Translations under genes and position numbers: made by a program
Part shown: positions 35,821-48,090 of the stretch, one piece after another
How the letters are laid out: the number at the start of each line of letters is the position of its first letter
Numbering within the stretch: the stretch's first letter is position 1
Notes under the pieces: model-generated
Told to the model about the DNA's origin: nothing
The model's database searches: none
Seen by the model: the letters and a program-made list of their open reading frames with translations, nothing else
Assembly (NCBI GenBank): GCA_025642075.2
Contig: JAODUO010000121.1
Coordinates: forward strand, 291,501 to 355,500
Reading direction: 5' to 3'
DNA: 64,000 nucleotides
From: Ridgeia piscesae
Lineage: Eukaryota; Annelida; Polychaeta; Sabellida; Siboglinidae

Positions 35821-38800
35821 GTTTATATTATGTATAAAATCAATCAACAAAAGTTTGCTGTCAATCAACAGTATTGAGACTTAAAATTACTTCTTCCTGC
35901 AAATTTAAAAAAGATTAGTGATAATTACGATAAGATGCTTGAGCAGTTTTGTTCACTCCACATTGCTACAGTTCAATCAGCTCTATAAATATGCACTTAC
36001 CTACAGAGAGTGGTACATTGCAGGTGTATCGGGGTCATGCTGGCATGGTGCGGTGTATCAGTGTGTCACCTGACGGCCAGTGGCTTGTCTCAGGTACGTT
36101 TTATAGGCATTTTCTACTTGTTTCAGGATTCTTTCTAATTTCCTTTTTCCAGTGTTCCAGGCAGGTCGTATGTATCACACAGGAACTAATCTGTCTTTGA
36201 TGCTTGTGATAAATAACATAAAAGATCAGTACCAGTGGTTTAAGCATCCATCAAAGTAACAGCATAAAATCATGATTTCGCTTTGTTGCCTCATGATCCC
36301 ATCTTGACTCACATATTGCTTGTTTATAACCAGCCGGTGTTTCGTGCTGTGACAATGTACTGAATGTAGCCCATGTTGTTGTAGGTTCGGATGATAGCAC
36401 CCTGAAGTTCTGGGAGGTGGCAACAGCAAGATGTTTGAAGACGTTACACGTCGGAGGTGTGGTCAAGGACATCGCGTGGAATCCCAATGTTACCCTCAGT
36501 CTAGTGGCGGCCATTGTGTATGTATCTCTCGGGTTACCTTCGGTTTATATAGTCGATTTATTTCTGTGAAGATTAAAATTTATTTAAATTTGGTTCTCAC
36601 TACAGCAATTTAAATTGCACGCAGTGTCAAGTTCCTTGGACAATTGACTACAATTCTTCAAGCTTAAAAAATGTTAATCTTTACATTGATATTTTCTCAG
36701 AAATAGTGTGTGAATATCTTAGTTGTAACACTTGCTAGACCAAGCACAATACTGACAGAAGATGATAAATCAGTACATGTCTTTTCATGTTGTAGAGACT
36801 GTGACTTGCTGGTGCTAAATGCAGGTCTTGGAGATAAACTCATTGTGTCAAACACTGATAACATTCTGTCATCTCACACACCCACGGAGGAGAACAGTGA
36901 CGCAGGTTTGCACACTTGTTTTACTAGTTTCAGTGGAAGTTTAAAAAAATCTTGGGTAATCAGTGGTAATTGACTGACTAGAAATGTGATAAATTATGTC
37001 GCCGCAATTTCTAATTTTTTTAATTTGAAACCACAAAACTGGCATCTCTTAGTTTGAAGTACAGGTGTATGTCACATCATGGCAGTGTTTAACCCATTTT
37101 ATCTGGAATACGATTCTAGTCGTAGTTACCCTTTTTATCCGGAATACGATTCTGGTCGTAGTTTGCACTTGACACGGCTTCCCTGCACTGTGACGTTTTA
37201 GAATCCCATTGGCAGTATATCGGGATCACTAGGAAATTCATATTTTTCATCCAATCAGTGCCGTTCTTTGGGTATTTGCAGTACAAAGCGGGTACCCCCA
37301 AGCTAAAGTGAAATCAAAGATGGCGTCGAGTCGCAAAGATCGTTAAATGTTGACATATTTTGAAGGATAACTCCACTAATTTACTTCATACTGGTGATGA
37401 CAAGAAGGCAGACAAGTGGATAGACGATATAAGATGGATGGTTATGGTATTTGATGCGACATTTGTCCGTGAAGACATACTTTGAAGCCATCGAAGTGGG
37501 TCAACCGACAACAGCATCCATTTTCGCCCACCTCGCTCCACGCCGTATTTTTGGCACCAAACTAAATTAAGAATATTTCCAACGACGGTAACTACTTCAT
37601 AAATAAAGTGATGTTGAAATGTTGAACAAAGTTGTTACTTTAGAGTACTTCTTTATTAGTTATTAGAAATGAGCCACAGAATTATACATCGTAGACAGAA
37701 AATATTTCAAAAAATTTGCATAATTCCGCTCAGCGGCGCCACACGTTGGCGATTCAGTCGACTGATGTGGGGGTATTACAAACAATTTTACATTATGAGA
37801 TTATTATCCAAGATGTGTGGACAAGTTATATACCTTTATTTTCAGCAGAGATTAATGCATAAAATAAACTTAACTTGCTCATTGACATGTTGCTTCCTTC
37901 ATGGCGAAAATGTCGGGTGAAAAGTAATGTGACAAACCTCAACATAGGTTTGAATTTATTAGGCATGTTTTGCCATATGCCACATATAATATATATGATA
38001 AAACTGTGAATTTATCGATGGGACTGTATAGTTTATTTTATCTACTTTCTAAAGGTATATCACATTTAAAAATTGATTGAGAAATAATAAAGTTATGTCC
38101 ATTTTAAATGAAGGCCTGTCATTTGTTAATGCTGACAGATTGGTTTGAGGAAATGATCAGGAACTGGCTGCAACTCGTCTGCACTAGCTTCAGGATAAAA
38201 TGGGTTAATGAAATGTTTTCCCAAAGAAACTTGACAAGAAATTTTATCTTGTAATACACAAATAAACATTTGGGGGATGGAACATTGATATGATTACATA
38301 GAGGTTTGGTAGCATGTATCTTCTTGTAACGTTGATGATGTTCCTGGTTCGCAGGTAACAAACTGCCGGTACATTGGCACACAGCAGATGGCAAAAAATG
38401 GAAGGAAGGTCACAGGGTGAAGGTCACACATCCCAAGGTAAACTCTCCTATTACTTCTGTCTTTTATTCTAGTTTGATGTATAAAGCATTATCGGTTACA
38501 TTATATAGAACTGCCATTAATGTTAGTGATAATGTTTTTCAGTCGCAGTTAGAAGTTAGAAGTAATATTAAGTTCCATTCAATTTTTATATTGTAACTTA
38601 TGCAAGTCCAACATAGTTGCAAATTCAAATATTAAAAATTTAAATACATTCCACTTTGCGTTTTAGTGCCTGTTTAAAGTTGTTGTTACTACATGCGAAT
38701 AATATGTCTCCATTGACCAGTCGTGTGACATGTTGTGTCATAGGCTCTGAGTCAGGTGACATGGCACGGCAAGGGCGATTACCTCGCCGTTGTGATGCCA

Positions 38801-40636
38801 CAGGCTGACAGCATGTCAGTGCTCATCCACCAGTTGTCACGGCAACGAACACAGGTAATGTTGCAAACAGCCACCAGGTGTCACTGTCAGTTGGTTGATG
38901 TCTCGCTAATAATTTCGAAACATCTATTTTTGAACAAGTGCACATTTTCAGCGTCAAGTCAAGTGTTAGTTTGTATATATTTGGTGTGGTCATCGTCATT
39001 GTGCAGCCTATACAGCCAGTGTCCTGTGGTCAAGATGTTTCCTGTCCTGTGCTATCCTTTGCCATGTGCCTATGATACTTCTTGCCTGTCTTCCTCTAGA
39101 TCAGTTTCCTTCCTAATTTGTTCAGGTGCTATATTCATTAATGTAAACTGTACTTATCGTATGATCAGGTTTTTTCCCAAAGTGTGAAAATAGCTGCTTA
39201 CTACAGAAAACAGCAGACCCTGTATTAAAAGCAACATTTTACTCTGACGATCATGGCAATGTCTTTATACCCTTTTTACAACATTTTACCAATATCTTGG
39301 TTGATTTGTGGTTGATTAATTTCTGCGGAGTAGTCATCCATCTAACTGGCCTTGTTATTTATATTTCAGAACCCGTTCAGGAAGCCCAAGGGACTGGTCC
39401 AGAGGGTACTCTTCCATCCATTGAGGCCCTTCCTTTTCGTCGCGGTTTGTACACTTCATATTTTTAGAACCGTCGTGGAGCAGTGCTAGATGTTGTTGGG
39501 AATATCGACATGTAATGTACATGTGTGTACTGTGTACAGTAGGGTGGCTAGTGTCTAGCTCTCCTGCTGTACATGTGTGTACTGTGTACAGTAGGGTGAC
39601 TAGTGTCTAGCTCTCCTGCTGTACATGTGTGTACTGTGTACAGTAGGGTGACTAGTGTCTAGCTCTCCTGCTGTACATGTGTGTACTGTGTACAGTAGGG
39701 TGGCTAGTGTCTAGCTCTCCTGCTGTACATGTGTGTACTGTGTACAGTAGGGTGGCTAGTGGCTAGCTCTCCTGCTGGTATGTTGATTGTTGAATTAAGA
39801 TTATACCAGACAGGTTCTGCAAATTTTCAAACAAAAGTTTAGTTGTGTGGGGAAACACTTGCAAAAAGTAGGTTCTAAACAGAGTGTGACCAAACTTAGG
39901 TTCTGAGTTAGAACGCCACATTATCTTTACTTTTGAATAAAACAGCAGTGCCAATAAAAAAATATTCAGAAAAACAAAATAAACCTTTTATCTGTTGCCA
40001 AGATAAAACAGTGATGGTAAAGTTCTCATGTAGTACAGTACTGAGTCTTTGACGCATTACACTTTACTCTCGGGCAGATCTGTTCAATCAGTCACCATTT
40101 GACTTTTCTGGGAAGCATTCAACCATGCTACAACTAATGCACAAAGGCTATTCATTAGTAATGATGCAGTAGTGACACTTTGTGTTTGCAGACTCAGCGC
40201 TATGTGCGAGTCTACAACCTGCTCAAGCAGGAACTGGTCAAGAAGCTGCAGACCAACTGTAAATGGGTGTCCAGTATGGCCGTCCACCCTGGAGGTAAGG
40301 TGCACTGACCACAACAGGTCAGGCATAGTGTTCATAGTTCCCCGTTCTGCTGAATAAAATACATCCACACTGTCAACTTGTTGATTCACAGGGGTTCTAA
40401 TGTCTACACAAAAACTGAACTTTTGTGCTTTATTCAGTACATGAAAGGTGATGTTCTTGTTGAATTTGTACAAAGTAATTTTATGAAGAAAAAACTTTAT
40501 GTAGAAGTTTTATTTAGATGAACTGGACTCATGAGTTTAATTCCACTATATGCAGTCTGGTGACATTTGGTGGTTTTATTCACTTGTAAAATAATGTTTT
40601 CAGTATAATATAAGGACAGTGCAATTTTTAGTTTAG

Positions 40637-40667
<31 letters not shown>

Positions 40668-42368
40668 CATATATATACATATATGTGTGTGTATATATAT
40701 ATGTAACTATATATATGTAACTTTATATATAATGTATGCACACCATTGCGGTGATTGAAATTATAGAGAGAAATGTTCCATCACAACCATTTGCTGTAAA
40801 TGTTTGCTTGCTGTAATGGCGAGTTAGTAGATAGTTGATTTGAGTTATTTGTCCACTAGGTGATAACGTGATCATTGGTAGCTATGACTGCCGCCTCGGA
40901 TGGTTTGACTTGGACCTGTCTACCAAACCCTATCAAGTCTTGAGGTAAAGTACTGCCAGTTGATTTTATGTGGTGAAAAGTTGAACCTGTAATATTGAAG
41001 TTACCTATGCTTATTTTTCCATCTTAACTAAGCGGTTCATAGATGTATTAAATTCAATGTAGTTCTGCACAGACATCGTAATGTAACATATTGTTATAAA
41101 AATAACAAGTAATCACAATATGTAACCAATTATTTTATGGTAAATGCAGAGAGTATTTATATAGACTCAGAAATACAACATAATAAAATATATGTAACAT
41201 ATAGTTAATAGACACAGTAAGGTTACTCTGATTAAGACAACTACAGATCACCACCATGTGAACCAGCCTACAAAATGTGTATTGCATGATTATCATGTTA
41301 TCAGTTCATATACACCAATACCTATATGTACAGTGGAACTCCGTCTCTTCAGTAGTACAGCCACCTTTCAATTAAGGTCAACCTAGCAGGTCCCAAATTA
41401 TTGCTGGTACTGTTAAGCATTGACTTTTGTTTCACGAAAATAGTCACCCTTCAGTTCAATGCTAGGAAGTGAAGCTTGTGTAAATTCGTGAGGCTGTATA
41501 TTGTTTGATATTGTTTTTGAACTTTATGTGTGTGTATACTATTTGCAGGCACCACAAGAAAGCTATCAGACAGGTTTGCTATCACAAAACATACCCGCTG
41601 TTTGCGTCGGCGTCAGATGACGGCACCGTCATCGTGTGTCACGGTCGTGTCTATAAGTAAGTATCAACCAATTACACACCTCGTCGTAATCTTTTGTATG
41701 TCGGGAGATCTTCCACTTTTAGGTCATTTGTCAAACAACCTCCCAATACCATTTTTATGTTAATTGATTCTAAGCGTTTCATGGGATGATGATATCAAGT
41801 TACATATGATATACGTTTATGAGTGATGCCGAAGCGAAACGTATGAAAATCATCTTAGTTGCTAATGTTTCACTTAGATAGTCCAATGCATAGGTTGGGC
41901 AAATAGTCAGATACAATGAATGTTTTATCAACTTCCTTCTGTTTGGCATTCTCCGGGAATAACTCAGAAGTATTTATTATGATGATAACAACATATTTAA
42001 GACAAGTACCCAAAAATATGTCCTAGTGATTGACATCTTCAGTTAGAAATGCAATATTTGTGAGAAAATCTACCTCATTTGTGCACCAACAATTTCTAAA
42101 ACGTATTGTTAAAGTCATGCCCTGTCGACCTATCGAGTTGCGATTAATCCCACTTTTTTTAAATGTAATTTATTAATATTCACCCTTTTTTCTGACCCGT
42201 TTTCTTTTTTTCAGTGACCTGCTTCAGAACCCCCTCATTGTGCCTGTCAAAGTGCTGCGGGGTCACACGATGACCTCTGACCTGGGGGTACTTGACTGCA
42301 AGTTCCACCCAACCCAGCCATGGGTGTTCTCAAGCGGTTCAGACCACACGATTCGACTCTTTACATAG
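30658..42368 (+). CDS. BOP1: Ribosome biogenesis protein BOP1 (WD repeat)
   Basis: Twenty exons join in phase (2295 nt, 764 aa): 30658-30714, 31430-31558, 32212-32448, 32755-32906, 33315-33432, 33925-34026, 34401-34514, 34778-34888, 35180-35341, 35611-35691, 36024-36093, 36385-36517, 36796-36905, 38355-38437, 38744-38854, 39370-39444, 40192-40294, 40860-40944, 41549-41656 and 42215-42368. BOP1 forms the PeBoW complex with PES1 and WDR12 in the nucleolus for 27S/32S pre-rRNA processing and 60S assembly. An acidic N-terminus (SDSEES-like; YDSSDEE) covers about residues 20-141. The BOP1NT domain follows ([64 protein letters not shown]). A seven-bladed WD propeller begins at about 422 ([20 protein letters not shown]) and ends [13 protein letters not shown]. 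Length is close to human BOP1 (746). Two exons have their splice sites copied into flanking introns. Confidence 0.95.
32970..33085 (+). pseudogene. LINE reverse-transcriptase fragment in BOP1 intron 4
   Basis: The frame reads [20 protein letters not shown], matching the LHWLPVRYRI-FK segment at the C-terminal end of CR1/L2-like RT. It lacks neighbouring blocks and is a short dead fragment. Confidence 0.6.
33643..33957 (+). repeat. ~56-bp repeats copying the BOP1 exon 6 acceptor
   Basis: Five diverged copies of a unit reading TGTGTTTCAGCCATG-GTTGACACTT followed by ATGAATGACA-AATGATT precede exon 6. The sixth copy is exon 6 itself, beginning CCATGGGTTGACACTT at 33925. Copies nearest the exon are the most similar and those farthest are the most decayed. 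At least three upstream copies keep TTTCAG. Their downstream frames hit TGA soon after GTTGACACTTTA. Confidence 0.85.
35329..35460 (+). repeat. Repeats copying the BOP1 exon 9 donor
   Basis: The exon-intron junction AGGAAGATGAGG then GTGGGTGATGGGGA (35329-35355) recurs almost exactly at 35387-35412. Partial copies lie at 35353-35385 and 35425-35447, so the intron contains further GTGGGT or GTGAGT donors. Reading into the repeat meets a TAG. Confidence 0.8.
35777..35820. repeat. (CAAT)n microsatellite
   Basis: About eleven ATCA/CAAT tetramers in BOP1 intron 10. Confidence 0.9.
37093..38204. mobile_element. piggyBac-type MITE in BOP1 intron 13
   Basis: The element is 1112 bp and is flanked on both sides by TTAA (37089-37092 and 38205-38208). 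It begins CCCATTTTATC and ends GATAAAATGGG, perfect inverted 11-mers that continue with partial matches. TTAA targets with CCC...GGG ends are the piggyBac hallmark. The 5' subterminal part has a duplicated GGAATACGATTCT-GTCGTAG motif. No transposase frame remains, so it depended on a partner. A related CCCGGAATACGACTCG next to TTAA at 43472 may be a second, partial copy. Confidence 0.85.
39517..39776. repeat. 52-bp minisatellite, five copies
   Basis: Five nearly identical 52-bp units begin GTACATGTGTGTACTGTGTA, 72 bp after the BOP1 exon 16 donor. Only the GGTGGC/GGTGAC and TGTC/TGGC positions vary. Unlike other arrays here, the unit does not obviously copy the splice site. Confidence 0.95.
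40637..40740. repeat. AT-rich dinucleotide tract
   Basis: (AT)n with interrupted TATATG/TACATA blocks in BOP1 intron 17. Confidence 0.85.
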
Positions 42369-42810
42369 CTGTACCATCCGTTTTCATGTTGGCTATTCAA
42401 TGTGTCTTGCTTTTGCCACGGAATGAGGCACAGAACGATCTTTACAATTTTCCAAGATAACAATTCCCACTATTTAGTATTAAGATATCTTTTTTCTCTC
42501 CACTTATTTCCAAAATAAGCTTCTTTCAAGGGTATTCACAGTGTTACACGAATCACAGAATGTCCAGTACAAGCATATTGCATTTATTGCTAATGATCAG
42601 TAATTTTTATTAGGTCGAATGTATTTTGTAAATGGTATGTGGTATATGGTCAACTTTCTGGCAGAATGTTTTAAATGTACAAGCCTTGGAATAATTGTAT
42701 GTACTACTCTATTGTCCTAGAGTAACTATATCAGTAAGTATGCATCAAGTACATCTAGAAGTGTACAAGTCATATTACCAAGACGTCTTCAAGAAATGTC
42801 TTGTATATAT

Positions 42811-42816
42811 AATAAA
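42811..42816 (+). terminator. Candidate BOP1 polyadenylation signal
   Basis: AATAAA about 440 nt after the BOP1 stop. No earlier canonical hexamer was noticed. Confidence 0.45.
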
Positions 42817-42819
42817 AGC

Positions 42820-44340
42820 ATAATACAAACCTGATATTTATCTTTTGTATTCGAACAAGATATTTATAAATAGTTATTATTTCTAATGAGTACTTAATCA
42901 CACAATTGAGAAGTATGCACATGCCGAGTGTTGGAACTTTGAGTATGCGTTCAGTTGATACAACTGCGGCGTTTAATATATTTGAAAGTGCCACGTGATT
43001 CGTTAGAGGGCGACACTGAGCTGTAACTAGTGAATCTCGTTGTGTGTGGGTGTGTGTATACAGCGACAAACACAAACACACACACACACGAGGAAATTAA
43101 CATTACAATGGCTGCCTGTTTGTCTACTTTACTAAGTAAATTGCCATGCCATTTAATCTATAATGCAAACGTAATTGTCCCCTTTTTGAAATGAGACGCT
43201 GCATGGACGCAATAAATTGGCAAATAATGTGTGCCTATTTCTTATCCATGTACAACAATATATACATTGTTAATGAACGTTTTATCTCCTTCAAAACACG
43301 GAGCTCTCAGACAATGAGGATATTTTGTGGAGCTACGTTTAAACATTCACCACCAAATAAAAGATTGAAATTGGCTCATCCCGTATTATTTGGTGTATAC
43401 GTAAAAAACAGCGTGTTTCCAAGGAAGTGACGTAACTGTCACGAGGCGCCATTTCTCTTCATATTTTTGGATTAACCCGGAATACGACTCGAGATGCAGC
43501 AAAGTATCGACAACGACCAGTGCCACTAGCAACGTTGTAAGTTGGCATGTTAGTCAAGCTTTATATTCTCCATCTATGTAATGTATTGTAATGACAAGAC
43601 CCAGTTAAGACAAAAGCCGCAAGATACGTACACAGAGTGACAGACTGGCGGCGCCACTGGCACAGCAGCCCGACTGCAATGGCAATGGTCCGATAATTAA
43701 AATGTGAAATGGCAGTCCCAAGAACACCGCAGACACACGGTTAGGCTCACTTTAGTCACTATGATGTACACAACTCAACACGACTTTGTTGACATCTTTC
43801 TCAGTGCATACACCCAGCCACACGCACCCACTGTGCCACAGTGGCACAGAACATTTAATGATTTAGCCTAAATTTTAGGTGCTGAGCCCAAAGGCGCGGA
43901 CACTCCATAAGCTTAGCCTAAGGCTTAGGCTCAGCATAGGCTTATAACTAGTCTAATGGTCTAACCTTCCCGGACACTAGCACATGAACACTTCTTCTTT
44001 ATAATCACAGTAGAATCTTGGAATAAACCAGCTCCCTCTCCAGAGGCATTCAAGAATGCAGTGCCTTAGTAACAGTCAACACTTTTTATAAACATATCAC
44101 ACCATTAGTTTTTTAATCAGCAACCCACACCCACAGTCCTGAACACACGCACCATCGACGAAATCGGCATATCATGACGATAGTGGATTACCGGGTGAAC
44201 AAGAAGAAGACGCGTGTAAAATAAGCTGGTGGCTCAAGACAAGTACCTCTACAAAAATAAAAGGCGGCGTACAAGAGACACTTTAAATAAACTACCAGTC
44301 GGCACGACCATTTTGATTGGAAATTTATTTTTCACAATAA
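42820..44340. other. Intergenic region downstream of BOP1
   Basis: No supported coding sequence. A short AC tract lies near 43066-43088. At 43430-43537 a TGACGTAA motif, a CGCCATTT motif and a GTAAGT donor-like site could mark a promoter with a non-coding exon, but the TTAACCC within it looks like a piggyBac end. Confidence 0.35.
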
Positions 44341-44349
44341 AGATAGTTC

Positions 44350-44537
44350 TCAATTCGAGGCCTCGCAAGAAATCATGCGATAGAGAATAGAGTAGTGATG
44401 GACATCCTTTTGAAAGCAGACCAACTGCTGCGGAGCATTCTTGCCATCTAGGATGTTAAAGATACTGCCGGTCATCTCATGGACTTGTTTGTGCCGTCCC
44501 ACTCTGGACACAGAGTGGTCATCGAAATAGGGTGGTC
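44350..44537 (-). CDS. Possible terminal exon of an unrecognised gene
   Basis: On the minus strand a good acceptor (pyrimidine-rich, ending TGCCTCTAG at 44538) is followed by an open frame with non-repetitive composition. It ends with TGA at 44350-44352. The peptide includes DDHSVSRVGRHKQVHEMTGS, IFNILDGKNAPQQLVCFQKD and ILYRMISCEASN. I do not recognise the family. The first 34 nt of the exon read as two diverged copies of the 17-bp monomer that fills the sequence upstream (GACCACCCTATTTCGAT, GACCACTCTGTG...). Earlier exons would lie to the right, beyond the array, and none was identified. It could also be a chance frame. Confidence 0.35.
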
Positions 44538-44584
44538 CTAGAGGCAGGACGGCAGTCCAAGTGATCATCCATGCATGATGGTAA

Positions 44585-47095
44585 TCTAGGTGGGATGGTC
44601 ATCCTGGTAGGGGTGGTCATCCAGTTGGAGTGGTCATCTAGATGGAGTGGTTGTCCAGATGGAATAGTCATCCAGGTGGAGTACTTATCCAGTTGGAGTG
44701 GTCATCCAGGTGGGCGTGGTCATTCAGGTGGAATGGTCATCTAGATGGAGTGGTTGTCCAGATGGAATAGTCATCCAGGTGGAGTACATATCCAGTTGGA
44801 ATGGTCATCTAGATGGAGTGGTTGTCCAGATGGAATAGTCATCCAGGTGGAGTACTTATCCAGTTGGAGTGGTCATCCAGGTGGGCGTGGTCATTCAGGT
44901 GGAATGGTCATCTAGATGGAGTGGTTGTCCAGATGGAATAGTCATCCAGGTGGAGTACTTATCCAGTTGGAGTGGTCATCCAGGTGGGCGTGGTCATTCA
45001 GGTGGAATGGTCATCCAGGTGGAGCAGTCATCCAAATAGAGTTGTTATCCAGATGAAGGTGGTTATCCAGGTGGAGTGGTCATCTAGATGGAGTGGTCAT
45101 CCAGGTGGGGTGGTCATTCAGGTGGAATGGTTATCCAGGTAGAGTGGTCATCCAGGCAAAGTGGTCATCCAGGTGGGGTGGTCATTCAGGTGGAATGGTT
45201 ATCCAGGTAGAGTGGTCATCCAGGCAAAGTGGTCATCCAGGTGGGGTGGTCATTCAGGTGGAATGGTTATCCAGGTGGAGTGGTCATCTAGATGGAGTGG
45301 TCATCCAGGTGGGGTGGTCATTCAAGTGGAATGGTTATCCAGATGGAGTGGTCATCCAGGCAGAGTGGTCATTCAGATGGGGGTGGTTATCCAGGTGGAG
45401 TGGTCATCTAGATGGAGTAGTCATCCAGATGTGGTGGTCATCCAGGTGGAGTGGTCATCCAGGTGGGGTGGCCATCCAGGTGGAGTGGCCATCCAGGTGG
45501 AGTGGCCATCCAGATGGAGTGGTCATCCAAGTGGAATGGCCATCCAGATGGAGTCGCCATCCAGGTGGGGTGGTCACCCAGGTGGAGTGGTCATCCAGGT
45601 GGAGTGGCCATCCAGGTGGAGTGGCCATACAGGTGGAGTGGTCATCCAGGTGGAGTGGCCATCCAGATGGATTGGTCATCCAGGTGGAGTGGTCATCCAG
45701 GTGGGGTGGTCATCCAGGTGGAGTGGCCATCCAGGTGGAGTGGTCATCCAGGCAGAGTGGCCATCCAGGTGGAGTGGCCATCCAGGTGGAGTGGCCATCC
45801 AGGTGGAGGGGCCATCCAGGTGGAGTGGCCATCCAGGTGGAGTGGCCATCCAGGTGGAGGGGCCATCCAGGTGGAGTGGCCATCCAGGTGGAGGGGCCAT
45901 CCAGGTGGAGGGGCCATCCAGGTGGAGTGGTCATCCAGGTGGAGTGGCCATCCAGGTGGAGTGGTCATCCAGGCAGAGTGGTCATCCAGGTGGAGTGGCC
46001 ATCCAGGTGGAGTGGTCATCCAGGTGGAGTGGCCATCCAGGTGGAGTGGTCATCCAGGTGGAGTGGCCATCCAGGTGGAGTGGCCATCCAGGTGGAGTGG
46101 CCATCCAGTTGGAGTGGCCATCCAGGTGGAGTGGCCATCCAGGTAGCGTGGCCATCCACGTGGAGGGGCCATCCAGGTGGCGTGGCCATCCAGGTGGAGG
46201 GGCCATCCAGGTGGAGTGGCCATCCAGGTGGAGTGGCCATCCAGGTGGAGGGGCCATCCAGGTGGAGTGGCCATCCAGGTGGAGTGGCCATCCAGGTGGA
46301 GTGGCCATCCAGGTGGAATGGCCATCCAGGTGGAGTGGCCATCCAGGTGGAGGGGCCATCCAGGTGGAGGGGCCATCCAGGTGGAGTGGCCATCCAGGTG
46401 GAGTGGCCATCCAGGTGGAGGGGCCATCCAGGTGGAGTGGCCATCCAGGTGGAATGGCCATCCAGGTGGATGGCCATCCAGGTGGAGGCCATCCAGGTGG
46501 AGTGGCCATCCAGGTGGAGTGGCCATCCAGGTGGAGTGGCCATCCAGTGGAGTGGCCATCCAGGTGGAGTGGCCATCCAGGTGGAGGTGGCCATCCAGGT
46601 GGAGGTGGCCATCCAGGTGGGTGGCCATCCAGGTGGAGGGCCATCCAGGTGGAGTGGCCATCCAGGTGGAGTGGCCATCCAGGTGGAGGGGCCATCCAGG
46701 TGGAGTGGCCATCCAGGTGGAGTGGCCATCCAGGTGGAGTGGCCATCCAGGTGGATGGCCATCCAGGTGGAGTGGCCATCCAGGTGGGGGTCCAGGTGGA
46801 GGGCCATGGTCCCTCCAGGTGGGGGATCCGGTGGAGTAGTCATCATATGGGGTGACTTCCAGTTGGGGTGATCCGTCCGGGGGAGTGGTAATCCGGGGGA
46901 GTGATCATCCGGGGGGAGTGGTCATCCAGATGGAATGGTTATCCATGTAGGGTGGTCATCCAGGTGTGGTGGTGATATAGATGGAGTGATCATCCAGGTG
47001 TGGTGATCATCCAGGTGTGGTGGTCATTCAGGTGGAGTGGTCATCCAGGTGTGGTGGTCATTCAGGTGGAGTGGTCATCCAGGTGGGGTGATCGT
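44585..47095. repeat. 17-bp satellite array, left copy
   Basis: About 148 tandem 17-mers of the type GGTGGAGTGGCCATCCA (minus strand GACCACTCCACCTGGAT). The centre (about 45.7-46.8 kb) is homogeneous. The left edge (44.6-45.1 kb) is diverged and carries a ~100-bp higher-order pattern with TGGAATAGTCATCCAGGTGG. The right edge past 46.85 kb becomes irregular. Open frames of several hundred codons occur on both strands because 17-mers lack stops; they are not genes. Confidence 0.97.
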
Positions 47096-47439
47096 GGCCT
47101 TGTATCAGACTGCAAGACTATGCGTCACGGTTGATGTCCCTATTGTCAACAGCTGTGAATTGTTAAAGAAGCAAACTGTGTTTGTTATTGTTGACCCAGC
47201 TGAATGGACCCAGCTTTTCAATGGCACGGCTGTGATGGGCAGAATGGAATCGCTCGACATGGACTAACTGCCACGTATTTGACCTAGTGAACTAATCGGG
47301 TGACGCTGTAAGAAACAGTAATTGACGCCACGGGTATTATGACGTCTCAGGTCTCAGGTGGTTACCTCCAAACAGTCCAAACTAGGGCTAACGCAGGAGT
47401 TGTTCTAGCATTTGTGAGTCAACTACAGGTTACACATTT

Positions 47440-47646
47440 ACCTCCTGTGTGGGATCTTTTACTTCCCCTGAAATAGACACCAGATAGAAGGGACCACCAG
47501 CTTTTAGTGTCTCTTCCGAAAGACACAGGCAAATATGGGCTGAACGAAATTGCCTAAGTTTCGAAACGGCGGCTGGTGGGATTGAACGACCGTCCCATCG
47601 ATTGATAGTCCGGCGCGACCACCGCTCCCCATTACACCAAGGGGAA
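47440..47646 (-). mobile_element. tRNA-derived SINE
   Basis: Read on the minus strand, the head TTGGTGTAATGGGGAGCGG resembles an RNA polymerase III A box in a tRNA-like sequence. About 40 nt later GGTCGTTCAATCCC is B-box-like. The body continues with GCCGTTTCGAAACTTAGGC and ends in GGGAAGTAAAAGATCCCAC. A second diverged copy lies at 19.45-19.61 kb. The family name is not assigned. The flanks 47096-47439 and 47647-48090 show nothing else. Confidence 0.65.
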
Positions 47647-48090
47647 CGTTCCAGTTAAGTTGGTAGGTTTTGACACGCTGGCAACTAAGTAAAAACACAT
47701 TTTTTATTGCAGTTATAAAACAACAACAAATAAATGTGATGGAATGATGGAAAACGACACACGAATATGTGTCATCGCCACTTAGATAGAGAACCTTGAA
47801 AGCTACACCTAGACCGGACTGCTACAGCACCTAGCAGAGGCAAACACTTAGACAAGGAGACTCAAAGAATATTCACTGTCGGCTGGACAACATTCGCCAA
47901 GCACCGCGATAACTTCATAGATAACTTTGCTACTTTCTTTAACAGATAAATCTACAACTCATGTCCAGCAATGACATGTGATCCGGAAACATTGGCAGAC
48001 AACAACCAGGCAAAGCACAAGCTAGCCACTGCACAGACAAATATGAGAAAAGTACATTAAACACCACACACCGGAACAGAAACAAATTCT

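Noticed and set aside
43430..43537. Promoter and first exon of a downstream plus-strand gene
   Set aside because: CRE-like and donor-like motifs are present, but the only frame is ten codons and a piggyBac-type TTAACCC end lies inside.
45093..46871. 592- and 564-codon frames plus minus-strand proline/tryptophan repeats
   Set aside because: All frames of both strands are open across the 17-bp satellite; no non-repeat domain, start context or splice structure.
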